Assembly (NCBI GenBank): GCA_034401795.1
Contig: CM067360.1
Coordinates: 118,191,572-118,255,571 of the forward strand
Source: Chaetoderma sp. LZ-2023a
Taxonomy: Eukaryota; Mollusca; Caudofoveata; Chaetodermatida; Chaetodermatidae
Direction: 5' to 3'
DNA: 64,000 bases
The stretch's first letter is position 1. Each line of letters starts with the position of its first letter. The notes below the pieces were generated by a model. It saw nothing but the letters and a program-made list of their open reading frames with translations. It searched no databases and was not told the DNA's origin. A program made the position numbers and the translations under genes. Below are positions 1 through 12,249 of the stretch, one piece after another.

Positions 1-189
1 TCATAAGCCACGCCTCTTATTTGAATTCTTTAATCCACGCTCGCATCGTGTATAACAGACATTGGGGCCGATCTACATTTGGCCACAGTATAATATATAT
101 TATATATATCTTACTCAAAATTACCTCCTGCATCTTAATCAAAGATACGGAACGAAAGCTGTATATCAATTACAAAAACAAATATTTAT
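1..189. other. AT-rich leader, nothing recognised
   Basis: I see no reading frame, RNA motif or clear repeat partner here. The stretch ends where similarity to the second A-family copy begins. Confidence 0.5.
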
Positions 190-279
190 TCTGAGCATCC
201 TACTTATGTAAAATTAAGTAGGCGCGTTAAAATATTCAGTTTTTGGGGACTGCAGCCAAACGAAAACGGGTAATGCCAT

Positions 280-356
280 TTCATTTCTTTCAATTTCACT
301 TTATTGGATATGGCAACAATAACTCGCAGTTACATTAGTCTCACATTATTCAACAG
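280..356 (+). repeat. Degenerate copy of the dispersed hairpin element
   Basis: The end ATTCAACAGCG and the spaced ACATTAGTCTCA segment match the right arm of the hairpin element best seen at 10215-10313. The left arm is poorly preserved. The A copy 2 equivalent is near 9867-9945. Confidence 0.4.
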
Positions 357-1189
357 CGTAGGCGCCTACCTTTCATAACTGCCCCTTCAAGTTCAGAGTT
401 TGGGATTCCAGGGTTTAAAGCGTTAAACAATATCTTCGTATATCTTCCTATGATAAAACAGAGTATTTATTGAGCAAAATTATGTTTGGATTTGGAAGAC
501 TCTGTCTAGGAATAGTATCGTGAACATTATGGCATATCTGTATTGCCTAGTGTATCCCGCATGGCTCTTCACGCCCTGGGGTTGTTAACGCCGTTACAAT
601 ATGTAACTTATGTTAAGGGAAAATGGCCGAATTACCGTGATATGGTAATTAATGTTTACTAAATATGTCATTACCACTAGCAGTCATGTGGTAGCGATAG
701 TCTAGGTTAATCTAGCATGGACTATATGTGTCATATATAATCAGCCAGTATTCGATATGTATTAAACATTGCATAAAGCAGAAGTCACGTTTGTTTATTA
801 AGAAAAAGGTGTGGGACTCTCGAGGATAAAGAAAGTGTTTATTCTGCATGGCATACGAGGCATAGTCTGTTTATCTGTGTATTCAGAGATATGGAACATA
901 CCTCTAAAACGTGCCTTGTTGTTATTGTTCTTCTTATTGGGCTGTGTATATTTTGCTTCTTTTTACTACTACGCATTCAGTGTTCATATAATCTTGCTGA
1001 TACTGCACACTCCTATCATAATACTAGGTATAAGTATTGACATCAATAGCATGCCTGCCTTTTTGATTCAATTCCCGAATAGGTTTTAGTAGGGCGCCAC
1101 ACCTTTATAATTTAAAGTTGCTACTCATCCATTAATGATGAATCTAACTCGGTAATACTTGAGTGAAATTTTCTAGGCGACATTACGGC

Positions 1190-1374
1190 GCGTGTGTGCA
1201 TGTGAGTGTGATTGGGAGTGTGTGTGAGTGTGAGTGGGAGTCTGTGGACGCGCGCGCATGTGTGTGTGCGAGTCCGTGTGTGTGCATGCGTGCGTGCGCG
1301 CGCGCGTGTGTGTGTGTGCCTGTGTCCGTGATTGCGTGCGTGCGCATGCGCGCGTGCGCGCGTGCGTGTGTATA
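1190..1374 (+). repeat. Compound GT/GCGT microsatellite
   Basis: An impure run of TGTG, GCGC and GTGC units that gives artefactual Cys/Val/Arg or His/Thr/Arg frames on both strands. It is part of repeat A, since an equivalent tract lies at 11165-11300 in copy 2. The alternating purine-pyrimidine pattern is prone to form Z-DNA. Confidence 0.85.
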
Positions 1375-1669
1375 TGTGGGGTCACCCACGTGTTAACTTC
1401 CACATAGCAGTGCAGCAAAGTATTGATGACTTAACCTAAACAGGCTACGTATGCCTTTATGGTATGTAATCCTGGTTTGGGAGAAGGTGGGTGACTGTCA
1501 ATAAATAATGAACATGCGTTTTAGTTGTTGCCAGTAGAGCGCCGCATGGTTTCATGTATCAGAGGCACCGAATAGCAATTCAATATGAGGATGGGACAAC
1601 ACGTTGTCATGGTCAAGACAATAATCCGCCTGACGCTGTGGTCATGGTTTATGCAACAGTCCGTCTTCC

Positions 1670-2080
1670 AATGGAGGGGCCCTTTTCCAGCCATTCCTCC
1701 CCCATTTCTATCTAGGCTGCTCCACATGTTTTACGTCGGTTGGAATCAATTTGACCTTTTGAAAGATGTATGCCATACGTGCAATATCAAGGTAGCTATG
1801 CAGGTAACCTGTTGAACATTTTGAAACAAATTTATACCGGGGATGCTGCTGCTTATGGCAGCAACATCTCCCAGGCAATTCCCTTTCAACATAGTTACAA
1901 TAATGTGATTTAGCCTATATTGTGCATTTATCAAAGACATATGTTCCGTTCAATTTTGATTTTTCCTGATACAGCTACGTCATTATGATTGTGACCTCAA
2001 ATAATATGACGCATTTGATTGTAACATTAGATGATTGGCTGACATATTTGGTCCATCCATCATGTGTCTACCAATGAAGT
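1670..2080 (+). mobile_element. MITE-like hairpin element, plus orientation
   Basis: The block starts with a CCAGCC..CCCATTTCTATCTAGG segment, the same type of end seen near 10395, 32055 and 34500. It continues with the hairpin core at about 1808-1893 (GTTGAACATTTTGAAAC against its partner near TTTCAACATAG) with a GCTGCTGC/GGCAGCAAC apex. A relic of the octamer, ACGTCATTATGATTGTGACC, lies near 1976. No open frame is present. Boundaries are approximate. Confidence 0.5.
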
Positions 2081-3029
2081 GTGAAAGTAGATACCATGAT
2101 ACTAAACGAAACACAGCAATACGCGGACCATGGATGAGACAGCGAGAGTGCATTGTCGCACATACATACATCATTGTATTGCAAATTGGAATGTGTAATT
2201 ATAACGATTATGATAGCTCACTACCAAATGAATACATGGAAGTTCATTGAATGGTGTGCACTAACATTCCCAAACTCAAAGAATGGCACGCACGTCTTCG
2301 GTCATAGGCGTGCAAGTATTGCCATGTCTAATCTCATTTCATGGTTAGATGGGTTTGCCTGTGAAGCATGCCTCTAAAGACCTTTTGTATACAAAAGCTC
2401 TTGAGAGGCATGCATATCAAATGTACAATTTGGCCATCACCTCACGTGTGTATAATGTAGACCACATTCTAGTAAGTAAAGTGTGTTATTCCGAATCGGC
2501 GTGTTTTTGCATCAAGTCATACGTGTGCTGGGGCTGCACAATGGATAGTTCGTCACACAATCTGTGTTTAGCTTATACAGCGAGTGGATGTACCAAAGAC
2601 ATGTTCAGTAGGGGGAAATGTGCACTCTGCATGATTTACGCAGCAGAACACCGTTTCTCTGATCGAATTCGCTTTACAAAAATTTTAATTTGAATTTGCG
2701 TCAAAGCAGAATGCTTTGTTAAAGCGCTCTGCTAGTTTGCGAAACAGGTTTAGAGGCAAATCACGCACACGAAACATTGTTTTAATCTGTGCCGTAATTA
2801 CCCGCGAAACAATGTCATAAGTTACGCATGCATATATATTACATCATAAGCGTAGCGCGTACGGGATGCTGAGGGAAAGCGCTCTGTTGAAACAGGGTTG
2901 TTCATTATAGAATAGTTTTGTTAGTGACCTTTTACATCTATTTTGGTACCTCTTACTGAACAGAAGGCAGTTGACATTAGTAATACACAGCTCTATCGCC
3001 CGACACAATATCTTCGATACGGTCCTGGG
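2081..3029. other. No feature recognised
   Basis: The longest frame (2349-2693, 114 codons, plus) resembles no family I know and has no supporting context. The segment GCATGCCTCTAAAGACC..GCTCTTGAGAGGCATGC at 2367-2415 is an imperfect inverted repeat, a possible hairpin. Confidence 0.5.
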
Positions 3030-4290
3030 AAAATTTGCTATTCTCTTCCATTATTTTCCATCCAGTTGTATTGAGTGAAGTGTACTGAGTGTTTAACCTC
3101 ATGCATGTGGAACTCATCTTACCATTTTGAGAAACATCCCACGACCGAAATCGGTGATTATTTGAAATGGTTATCATCATGGTCGTGATCAATACAAACC
3201 CAGAACCTCTCACCCAGACAGGGTTATCAACCGCCAATGATACGCCATATAGTCACAAAGAGCATGGGGTTGGAAATTCTACATGATCAATCTTGAATAT
3301 TTGAAATCTGTGAAACTTAAACAATGTTAATGGATCAATTAAGCTAGGACTGGCCCTGCACTGGGTTCATCATTGAAACTTTCCCCCTTTATGTATTGGT
3401 GAGAAAGTTACACGAAGTTGGAAAATAAATTGATAATCATGTTAAATATCTGAACATTGTAACTTGTATTGTGTTTGATTTCTCATTACTGACCTGAACT
3501 GGCAACATCGTTGCTTAACCATCAATCTGCTGAGCCGATAGACGAAATACGAAAATGCATCTACAATGCAAGAGCTGTGTTGTTGGAGATGTTGAAGCCA
3601 GTTTGATTAGGAGAAGTTGCAGCTTGCGGGAGCAACATGTTTCTGTCAGATTCGTTTCAAAATATTCAATGGCTTGTCTGATTATTTGCTATTTTAGGAT
3701 TTGTACTGCAATGCCATCCTGTGATGGAACCGATGCATTGCTTCAGCAAAGCATGGCAGTACGCTGATAGATGGATACTATCATGCATAGACATACCCAG
3801 TTGCTTGACTAGTGGCTATGTCCGATCATCTCATAAATAGCACCATAGAAAACCTATTACGAGATCGACATTTTTTCAAAGAATAACCCCATTTTGCACG
3901 CTAGTTAAGCTCGCCCATATTACCAAAGCTCGTGTTATCTGCGTGACCAATTTCTACTATTCAACAGATTAATCACCTTCCAATCAGCAGTGTTCCACAT
4001 GCAATGCTTACATACCAATTGCAGCGCAGAATTGGACACATGTTATTCAGGAAAATAATCATCAACTTAAGCTAGATGCTGTCCATATGGGGTTGCATAC
4101 GCATTGGCATACTGAAATTAGCTGACATTGTCACTCAATCAGCGATGATGTGTTGCACATTCGCATGCTAGAACCTATCTTCCGATCGAAAAATATCCTA
4201 CAACTGAGAATAGCCTGTCTATTTATCATCACAATTACCTAAATAATCCGTTGAAGTTTCTACAGGGTTTACTGATTTCGATGTGAAAGG
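3030..4290 (+). repeat. Dispersed repeat family B, copy 1
   Basis: Collinear with 14630-16100. Shared landmarks include TTGAGTGAAGTGTACTGAG, GATCTGTGAAACTTA, GAAAGTTACACGAAGTTGG, the hairpin element at 3580-3680, and the CAGGAAAATAATCATCAAC segment at 4048. This copy has a single version of the 242-bp unit that is duplicated in copy 2. It stops near 4290, whereas copies 2 and 4 continue further. No frame is conserved between copies. Confidence 0.7.
3580..3680. repeat. Hairpin element core in B copy 1
   Basis: The left arm GAGATGTTGAAGCCAGTTTG and the right arm TCAGATTCGTTTCAAAATAT surround a GTTGCAGCTTGCGGGAGCAAC apex. It corresponds to 15404-15495 in B copy 2, and the right arm alone recurs at 54893-54930. 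Confidence 0.55.
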
Positions 4291-4723
4291 GCCCTCTCCA
4301 ATATCTCAGTCACACACATGCAGCAGCTTCAGCTACCATCTTACATTACGCTCTGGGGTCATGCCACGTTTGACCCCCACCTGCCCCTATGCAAACATTT
4401 GGTTGTGTGCCACATTTGCGCAAGTCTGACTATGGGAATGCCCTAGATTCATGCTAGTAAAGACATGTGTTTTTGTAAAAGCCGGCAGTTAATGTAGTCA
4501 ATACAACGAACTAATCATCTGTCACTCAAGTATATGACGTCATCATCAACTATATAAGATGTTAGCTGACGTCATATTTAAATGATGTATGCCATTTACG
4601 TAAATCGTGAAACTGGTCATGTAAAAGAATTGAATGGGTGGGGTCAAGTCTGTGCGTTAGGGTTAGCCTTAGTGTGTGTGTGTGCAATACTAACACCCAG
4701 ATAAAGTCAAGCCTTGACCTCGA

Positions 4724-4798
4724 ACTGTGTTAACGCAAAATCTGGTGTTAACACTAACAGGATGGTAGTGTTAACACCAGATTTTGCGTTAACACAGT
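4724..4798. repeat. Perfect palindrome, 33-bp arms
   Basis: Positions 4724-4756 and 4766-4798 are exact reverse complements, separated by a 9-nt loop (ACAGGATGG). The arms contain three GTTAAC-type cores (TGTTAACGC, GTGTTAACAC). The neighbourhood holds further GTGTTAACAC-like words (4811, 4855). The C copy 3 equivalent (about 47340-47420) is clearly related but far from palindromic. Confidence 0.95.
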
Positions 4799-6683
4799 GC
4801 TAGCACCTGGTGTTAACACATGGGTATATGTTAATGGTCAGTATTAATTCTAACACGAACACTAACACTAATACCCAGACTTGACCTCACCCAAAGTGTT
4901 TGATAGATTTGCAAGTTAATAACTAGTATTGTGAACACTGTGGATGTCCATTTCAATGTATAACATCATAAAATAAACATATGCTTTTGTTGACTATCGA
5001 ATACCGTATAGCTATGTATTGTGTAGCTGTTTACTACTATATACTATATATGCTTATAAGTGTTGTGATCTACAATGTGTGTACAATGGGTGTACCTGGG
5101 ATATCACTGTTTGAGCAAAAGGCTTCCAATCAAATTAGTTTCAGTATATTGAAGATACTATTTATTAACGTTTAAGATAGTATTCGTATTACGTATGTTT
5201 GGTTCAAATGGTTGATTTCGCTGGTTTACCTACCAAAATTCCTTCAATATATCAAGATATATTAAATAATGCATTTATCGCAAAATAGCCATTATCTCCC
5301 GCCATTAGAATACAATAGGACATCGCAAAATGAATGATGATGAGAGGGCCACAGTCGCAAGCCATATATGAGGCTTCTATCAATCTAGCAGTAATTCAAC
5401 GGGAAATGTCGAACTTGACATACAACGGTGGTGACTGTGGCAAGAAAAGCCAGGAAAAAAGGAAACTACAGTACTGTCCAGGAAAAATGCCAACGATATA
5501 CAGTGATTGCATAACTCATGTAAAAAGTGATAGAGGCAGAATGCCGGCGCCTAATTTCAATGGGCAAAGCTTTTCACAACTTGTGGTCAAGAATGAACAG
5601 ATACCTTACCACTCGCTCAATTATGTCTACACATTCGCATTATATTCGGGATACACTTTTGTGTGTGTTAGTAGTTTTGCTGTGATAATTTACTGCGGGA
5701 ATATGGCATGCTTTAGAATGTTATAATAACACCATGGCGATAATTACCGAAGTACGATGACACGAGCCAAACTTAGTAACGGTACACTAAAATAAATCAA
5801 ATATCTGGAAAATAATTGTGTTTTACCACGACTTGGGTGTTTTATTGCATTCTTCAAATCAATACAAACGCACCAGTGTTTACGATTGTATTTGATGTTC
5901 TTCCTCTTCCCCTCTTTATAGATGGTTTGACTAAGATTTAGTATGATGTGTTGCTAGTGTGCTAGACACATCGGCTACATGCTGAAACCGGTTTGCCACA
6001 TGAATACCCATAGAATAGAAATGATAAACTACGAATACGGATAGTCCTAATCATTACATATGCATGCATGCTCACTGTGTAATATATGGATAAATGCAAA
6101 GGAAAGAAACCAGACTAATTGACCTGAACTATTTTCCAGGTTATACACATTTTACAGGTTGTATTGTGAACGGGCCATCCTCCCATCTATTGGTCCCACA
6201 CACCACAAATCCAGCTACTATCCTGTGTTAAATTCCATATCCACCTCTGTTTCGACGCACCCTCTCCAACTCCTAGCCCAACCCACCCGCTACCACCCAA
6301 CACCAACACAATGGCAAACACATCTGGCTTTGCGCCGCAGCTGGACGAGTCTGACTATGACCTTGCTATATACACCATGTTCACTAAAGCATGTTATGCT
6401 GTCAGTAGAAGTGCTCTGACAATAAATACGCCAATTGACGTCCTAATCAAAATGATGAATTTCCGTCAAAAATAGATACGTCCATCACAAATGTGTTCTA
6501 GTTGCCTGTCTTTGGTGCATTTCAAATGTAATACGCAGAAGGCTGGCAGCAATGCCGGGCACCTGTTGTAAAGGACGATATCTGGCCGCATTGTTTCGTA
6601 CAAGGAAGTCTGGTTCTCTTTAATCGACCATAATCGTTAGGATTCCAGTGATATTTTCTCATCAAACAACTCCTTAATTAATA

Positions 6684-6739
<56 letters not shown>
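6684..6739 (+). repeat. (TAA)n microsatellite
   Basis: Nearly pure ATA/TAA run. The same tract at the same place in C copies 2 and 3 (43964-44005, 48846-48868) shows that it belongs to the repeat. Confidence 0.95.
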
Positions 6740-6745
<6 letters not shown>

Positions 6746-8483
6746 CTGGAATTTTCGGATTTTCCATTTTTTTTTTATTTTCTAGAATTTTCGGATCACG
6801 TCCCGTATTGTGTTAACCAAATCCGACCAGTTGCTCCAGAAATATACACAAAATGGAATCTGATCTGGTCCAGGTTTTTCTTATCCGGATATCGCCCAAA
6901 AGTGTCGTGAATACTGCATTGGCCTTTTCTAATATCAACATCTCTGCCACAATTTCTGTAAATATGCTGATAACATAGCTTATCCCTGTATCTATTTGTG
7001 ATACTAGACCGACTACATCTCTGCACCAGATCAATTCGAGCCAAGGTTGCTGGCAAGTACTGCTGTACGCATGCATCTCGCCATCATCACTGGATCTAGA
7101 AAATGCTCGGTAAATACCATGAATTTACATGCCAAATAATGCAATCATTATTAATCAGTCTCGTTTCCAAAACGGCCAGAACTGAAACTGAATAGATATG
7201 GAATAGTGTTGTCAAGCTATTATATTGTTCAATTAATCAATCACTAGTAAAAGCTTGTCGTCAAGTGTTTGCATCGCAGGTCATTACACTGTCATTCAGG
7301 TACGGCAACTCTTGGAGATACACATGTTCGTGATAACACTGGTTACCGGGCCAGTTCTTGGCAAATACCAGGTCGCATTGGCAATAGTGTTCTATTACCA
7401 GGCCAGTAGTCAGCGTTATCGGGGTTAGCTAACACTATCTTCAGCATACAAGCAAATAGTAGGACCTCGAAGTCAATATCAATAGAAATATGTAGCCGAT
7501 TAATGCACCACCTTTCCAATTTCTATTCCACGTAGTTACATTAACTTGGATGTTCACACGATTTTATGCAGATACACAACACATATATCAATCGTTCAAT
7601 CATGATCAGATGCGCTCGACAGGCTATCGTCTTGCAAATTGTCGTGGTATCTATTCAGATTAACTTGATCCTGTCTTTTTATTTTTTGTATTCAACCTGT
7701 TAATGGATGCAGCGTCAATACGTCAGTGGATGCCATGCTCACCAACAGTTGCTAACATATATGAATGCCCATTCAATATAGGCACTCTGTTTAGAACGAT
7801 GCAACTGTAGTAATATTCGTGGAACATATGACAAACATGTCCTGAATAGAGACAGTGCACGTACTGACTACTCCAAAACGCGGGCTTCGTGATCAAAGAA
7901 TAACACTGAGGCGCACCCAACAAGACATCTTCAATAGCAAATTGTATAATCTGATTTACTTTAGTCGGATGCCTCACGCAACACACGCATACAGCTCATT
8001 GATGAAGATTTATCTTACGGTGTAGTCAGAGGTCGAGCAGTTTTGGAGCAAGTCAGCAACACACGCGATTCATAGCCGAACCCAGTCCAATACTTCCTCA
8101 TATTAGTCAGCAACAATGACGCCTCAGAATATAATATAATGTTAGCTTTGTTAATACACGTCATAGAAACGTGTTTACTGCAATATACAAGCAAGACCTT
8201 ACTGCATGGTCCTGAAGTTTAAAATACAGTATGGTGATTTATTACGCAATATCGTCCTCTATGTCAAGGATATTTATCTTGCCGGTTTACACTGCCGTTT
8301 AAAAAAAAAAAAGAATATCTCTTTAATCGTGAACATATCGAGATTCGCTTAGGAATCATGCCTTTTTGCAATACTTAGGGTTATACCGTGCTGCCCAATG
8401 ACAACTGCAAACGCTATCAGAGCAGACAATGCATGCCACTAACCAATACCAACTAATTAATACATCGGCATCATCGTATTTCT

Positions 8484-8510
8484 CATCATCATCATCATCA
8501 TCATCACCAC
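8484..8510 (+). repeat. (TCA)n microsatellite within D
   Basis: Short CAT/TCA run followed by a CCA/CAG-rich segment to about 8612. The equivalent tract in D copy 2 is longer (54164-54243). Confidence 0.85.
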
Positions 8511-8775
8511 GAACAATAGCAGCACCGCCAGCAATAACAGCAGCATCACCACTACCACCACAAGAAACACAACCACCACGACGACCACCATCACCAACAC
8601 CACCACCACCGTACTTTATTGGAGTGGTGAGACCCAATGCATCCTCAGTAGAAGTGGACACATCCGGTATCCCCGGCCTTAAAATTCGCCTATGCATTGC
8701 ACGCAGTGGGATCGAAATTGTGAATCCTTACTTTCCAGAATACCAATTCCATGATAATAATACAGCTAACCTGTT

Positions 8776-9000
8776 TAATATTTTTAAACCAATCGTACTG
8801 TCTACTGGGTGCTGTTGCTGCGACAGTGCCCATCAAATTAGTTTCAAAATATTCAGCAGAATGCCTTTGCACTTCTAAAAGAATACAATTTGTATTACTG
8901 AAGCGCTAGTCCATGGTAATGGCGCAGTCGTCTGATAATTACGATTGTGGCGTCAGCCTATATGTGACGTAATTAAATATGACGTCATATATTTGACTGA
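8776..9000 (+). mobile_element. Hairpin element with TGACGTCA octamer in D copy 1
   Basis: The right arm CATCAAATTAGTTTCAAAAT is well preserved; the left arm (TTTAATATTTTTAAACC) is degenerate. The apex is GCTGTTGCTGCGACAG. TGACGTCA lies at 8980-8987, about 110 bp beyond the hairpin, as in other plus-orientation copies. D copy 2 has the same arrangement at 54547-54790. Confidence 0.55.
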
Positions 9001-9110
9001 CAAATTGCATTTGTCCATTGTTTGATCCGACCGACTGTTGTTAATATGAAACGCTACTATGCATAGGAGACATGGCGAAAACAAGTAAGGATATTCCCGG
9101 ACTCTTTACA

Positions 9111-9789
9111 GCTTGCGATATATCCCGATATTGATACGTAACTTAATAGGATTTTGCTTGTGTTGCTTTACGTTTGTACATATAGCATTTAACCATTGCT
9201 AATCCTTTAGAAAGTGGTGCAATTTTACTGTCATCTGGCATGAGTCAACCCCAATCAAATGCAAGCGATACTTCAAAGAAGATGAGGCCAGGAAATAACC
9301 TCATCCCGCAATCCCTCGCTCGTCTTTGCTGCACGTTAGTGGCCATACATCCTGCCTGGAAAACAGCAGTGACGGGGCTCGCGCTAGCTCTAACGAGTAC
9401 CGTATATGTGCGCACCATTTATATGGACATAACTTTTACAAAGACTGTGCTATCTCATAGTCAAAACTCGGCTACACATATATTAGAGTAAAGCAAACGA
9501 TGGCGGACGTGGGGCAAGGATGTGATGTCTCAGACACGTTTTGTGTGTGCGCCAGGTGCATAACCGTGTTATTCATCTGTGTGACGATAATGGTTCGGGT
9601 CCTTGGTGTAACTGGTAAAAGTACTGCAGAATATTAAGAAATATATTGATGCATGCGTTATACACACTCTTGCATAATAGTGGTTAGCGTTTTTCTTCCA
9701 ATGAATCGTCAAAATATGTACATAGAATGGATTCCAATCAAAGGTAATGCACAAAGGCGCTGTCAGTTATAACCATTACAAATGCATAT
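9111..9789. other. No feature recognised
   Basis: Spacer between D copy 1 and A copy 2. The frame at 9240-9491 has no recognisable domain. Confidence 0.5.
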
Positions 9790-10039
9790 GAATTAGTACT
9801 TATAAAAACTGAAGTCGGCGTGTATCAATATTCAGTTTCTGTAGACTGCATCCACACGTATAAGACAATTTCATCTTTTCAATTTCACTTTATTGGATAT
9901 ATCAACAGTAACTCCCAGTTAAATTAATCTCAACTTATTCAACAGCTTAGGTATATCTGTATAGCTATCCATTTAAGCTGAGATTCTGGGAATTCACGTT
10001 CAAAGGAGTAAGCACTATTCCTTTATGTCTTCCTACAAA

Positions 10040-10435
10040 GGAGGATTCCACTTTGCCCATCACTAGTATGACGTCATAATCGATTATGCAACGTGTAGGA
10101 TGATATCATTTCCGAAAAGGTCATGGATGACGTCGCTATGCTCGTCAGGAATGCGTAATTGATGACGAAGTAAGCATTGTGGCACGAGTTGCACATCGTT
10201 GCTAGTTAATAAACACGCTGTTGACACCTTTGAAACTAATTTGACTGGCAGCTGTGCCGGACATAGGCGGAAACAGTGCCCAGTCAAATTAGGTTCATAA
10301 TATTCAACAGCGTACCAGTATAGATTTATGAGATTCGCAGCGTGCAGGTATCGATCAATCCAATCACGGCCAAAGCGCGGGCGGATCTTAGCTAAAGATG
10401 GGCGGGGTGCAGCTAAAACTTGATTCATCCATTAA
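10040..10435 (-). mobile_element. MITE-like hairpin element, filled site in A copy 2
   Basis: About 390 bp present in A copy 2 but missing at the matching point of A copy 1. It contains TGACGTCA at 10069-10076, the best-preserved hairpin (10215-10313), and the AGATGGGCGGGG..AGCTAAAAC end near 10397. In the hairpin, ACGCTGTTGA and TCAACAGCGT form the base and TAATTTGACTGG/CCAGTCAAATTA the upper stem. It carries no coding capacity, so if it moves it must depend on enzymes from elsewhere. The exact ends and target duplication are unresolved. Confidence 0.65.
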
Positions 10436-11164
10436 ACGGAGTATTTATTGCACAAACTTGTATTTGAAATTGCGAGACTCGGTCTAGCAATAGCATCATG
10501 AACATTATGGCATATTTATCTGTATTGCCTAGTGTTCTCTCGGTATTGGGCCTGTTAATGCCGTTACCATATGTATCAATTCTGGGAAAATGTCGGCATA
10601 TGGTCGAATTAGCACTGTATGCAAATTAATGTTTTCTTAGATGTCGCCTTAACACTACCCGCCAACTGGTAGCGAGAGTCTATGTTAATCTAACATGGGA
10701 TATGTGTTTCCTGTGTAATCAACCCTCATTTGATATTTATCAAACATTGTACAAAGCACACAACACGGAAGCTGATGAAGACACGTTAGGGAATTGTCGA
10801 GGAGGAAGACCGTGTTTATTCCACATAACATATGAGACCTAATGTCTCTTTCCAAATGATTTATCCGGAATGGATCTTAAAAGCTTATTTTGGTTTTTTT
10901 TATTGTTCTTTCTTTTTGTTGCTGTGGATATTTTACTTCTTGTAATACTACTTAATCATTTTGTATCCAACCTCACCGAATCTTCACACATATATATTAA
11001 GGATACGGAACGACAATAGTACGGTCGTGATGTTCGATTCATTGCCCTAAGGGGATTAGTTTAGCGCACACCTTTTACATTTTAAAGTAACTATTCATAC
11101 AGTAATAATGAATGTACCTTGGTAAAGCGTGAGTGAAACTATCTATGTGTAACACTCGGCGGCA

Positions 11165-11300
11165 TTACAGCACGTACGCGCATGCATGCGCGCGTATGTG
11201 CGTGCGTACGTGCGTGATGAGTGTGCGCGTGCGTCTATAGTGTATGCATGCCTGCCTGTCTGCGTGGGTGAGTGTGCACGTATGCGCGTGCGTGTGGGTG
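11165..11300 (+). repeat. GT/GCGT-rich microsatellite in A copy 2
   Basis: Impure alternating GCGT/GTGC tract, counterpart of 1190-1374. Confidence 0.8.
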
Positions 11301-12249
11301 AGCTGGCTGGATGGAGAGCGGGACTAGTGATCTAATTTGAGACAACGAAGGAACTTCTTCAGATTTTGGCCATGATTCGGATCAAATATCCCGGGTCTAA
11401 ATTGGATCACATTCTGGATATATGCATCTAAGCATATCTCGGGGAGGACTGAATCGATACGTCTCAGGAGTCCACAAATTTTGCCATGGTAAAAAAAAGT
11501 CCGAAGTTTCCCGAAAATATCCAGACAAACCGAACACTGTTTATAATGTAACAAGAACTGGAGCCTGTGTGCTTGCAATATCTGAGTGCACGTATTTCAT
11601 TTTGTAAGATGACTTTTAAACATATTTTGCAAATCGAACATGCTGTCAACTTATTACCATATCACCATATTCCCCATATAACGTTTTCCCCACCTATTTT
11701 ATTGCAGCGCACGACTATTATTCTGTCATTCAGTTAGTTTGATGTTCAGGCGATCGAGCAGTCAGTTGTTCAGCCACATCTTAGACGCCTCTGACATATT
11801 GGCATATGTCGCAACTATAGCGCACCCCATGTCTTAACTTCCAAAAACCAGTACAATACAATACTGCAAACTTAACATAGAAATGCTACGTATGCCTAGA
11901 TACTATCGAATCCTGGGTACACATGTTTGTAGTTAACGGGTGAGAAATATGTAGTAAGTGTGGCATCAGTTAACTACCGATATACATTGTATTTATTACG
12001 CACTCTTGATCAGCGATATTTCTATGGAATTATCGTTCACCACAAGAAGGAACGTACCCTTACCGCCCGTGTTAGTAATTCTTGTGCTAGGAGAATGTCA
12101 CGTAATGGGCACGTGTCTTAGTTATTGGCTTCGATCAGAAGAGCGTAGCATGATGATACATAACACAGACTCCAATATCAGTATTGCCCAACACATGCGC
12201 ATGGTCAAGAGAACAATTGGCAGGTTCTTGTGGCAATGTTGTACGCAAC

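Larger units (their letters stand above)
190..1960 (+). repeat. Dispersed repeat family A, copy 1
   Basis: This block pairs with 9790-12470 in the same order and orientation. Shared landmarks are the AATATTCAGTTT segment near 231 and 9828, the CACTTTATTGGATAT segment near 297 and 9887, GTGAACATTATGGCATAT near 521 and 10498, and a GT/GCGT-rich microsatellite at the equivalent place in both. Similarity by eye is moderate with many small indels, so the duplication is old. Short frames such as 811-1089 are broken in the other copy, so I regard the block as non-coding. It could be one transposon family or part of a segmental duplication that also carried family B. Confidence 0.7.
4493..7702 (+). 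repeat. Dispersed repeat family C, copy 1
   Basis: Pairs with 40660-45130 and 47143-49998. Landmarks: TATATGACGTCATCATC at 4531 and 47179; GCGAAATGAATGATG-type sequence at 5325, 40705 and 48001; the GCAATG..GGGCACCTGTTGTAAAGGA segment at 6549 and 43937; a (TAA)n tract in all three; and CGTTTCCAAAACGGCCAGAA at 7164 and 44628. Copies 1, 2 and 3 all diverge just after a GTTAATG near 7702, 45130 and 49998, which marks the right end of the family. The frame at 5334-5726 is not kept in the other copies, so the family looks non-coding or fully decayed. Confidence 0.75.
7795..9110 (+). repeat. Dispersed repeat family D, copy 1
   Basis: Pairs with 53459-54865. Shared landmarks: GAATAGAGACAGTGCAC at 7844 and 53510; TGTATAATCTGATTTACTT at 7942 and 53610; AGTCAGAGGTCGAGCAGTTT at 8023 and 53692; ATATCGAGATTCGCTTAGG; a (CAT)n tract; and the hairpin element with flanking octamer. 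The frame at 8429-8878 is a by-product of the CAT/CCA-rich tract and is not maintained in copy 2. Confidence 0.75.

Noticed and set aside
811..1089. 92-codon hydrophobic frame resembling a small membrane protein
   Set aside because: It lies in repeat A, opens without an ATG, and the matching region of A copy 2 has stops and indels. Hydrophobicity follows from T-rich DNA.
5334..5726. 130-codon frame in repeat C copy 1
   Set aside because: The equivalent sequence in C copies 2 and 3 has stops and indels, so the frame is not conserved.
8429..8878. 149-codon Ser/Pro/Thr-rich frame in repeat D
   Set aside because: Driven by the TCA/CCA low-complexity tract and the hairpin element. Not preserved in D copy 2.
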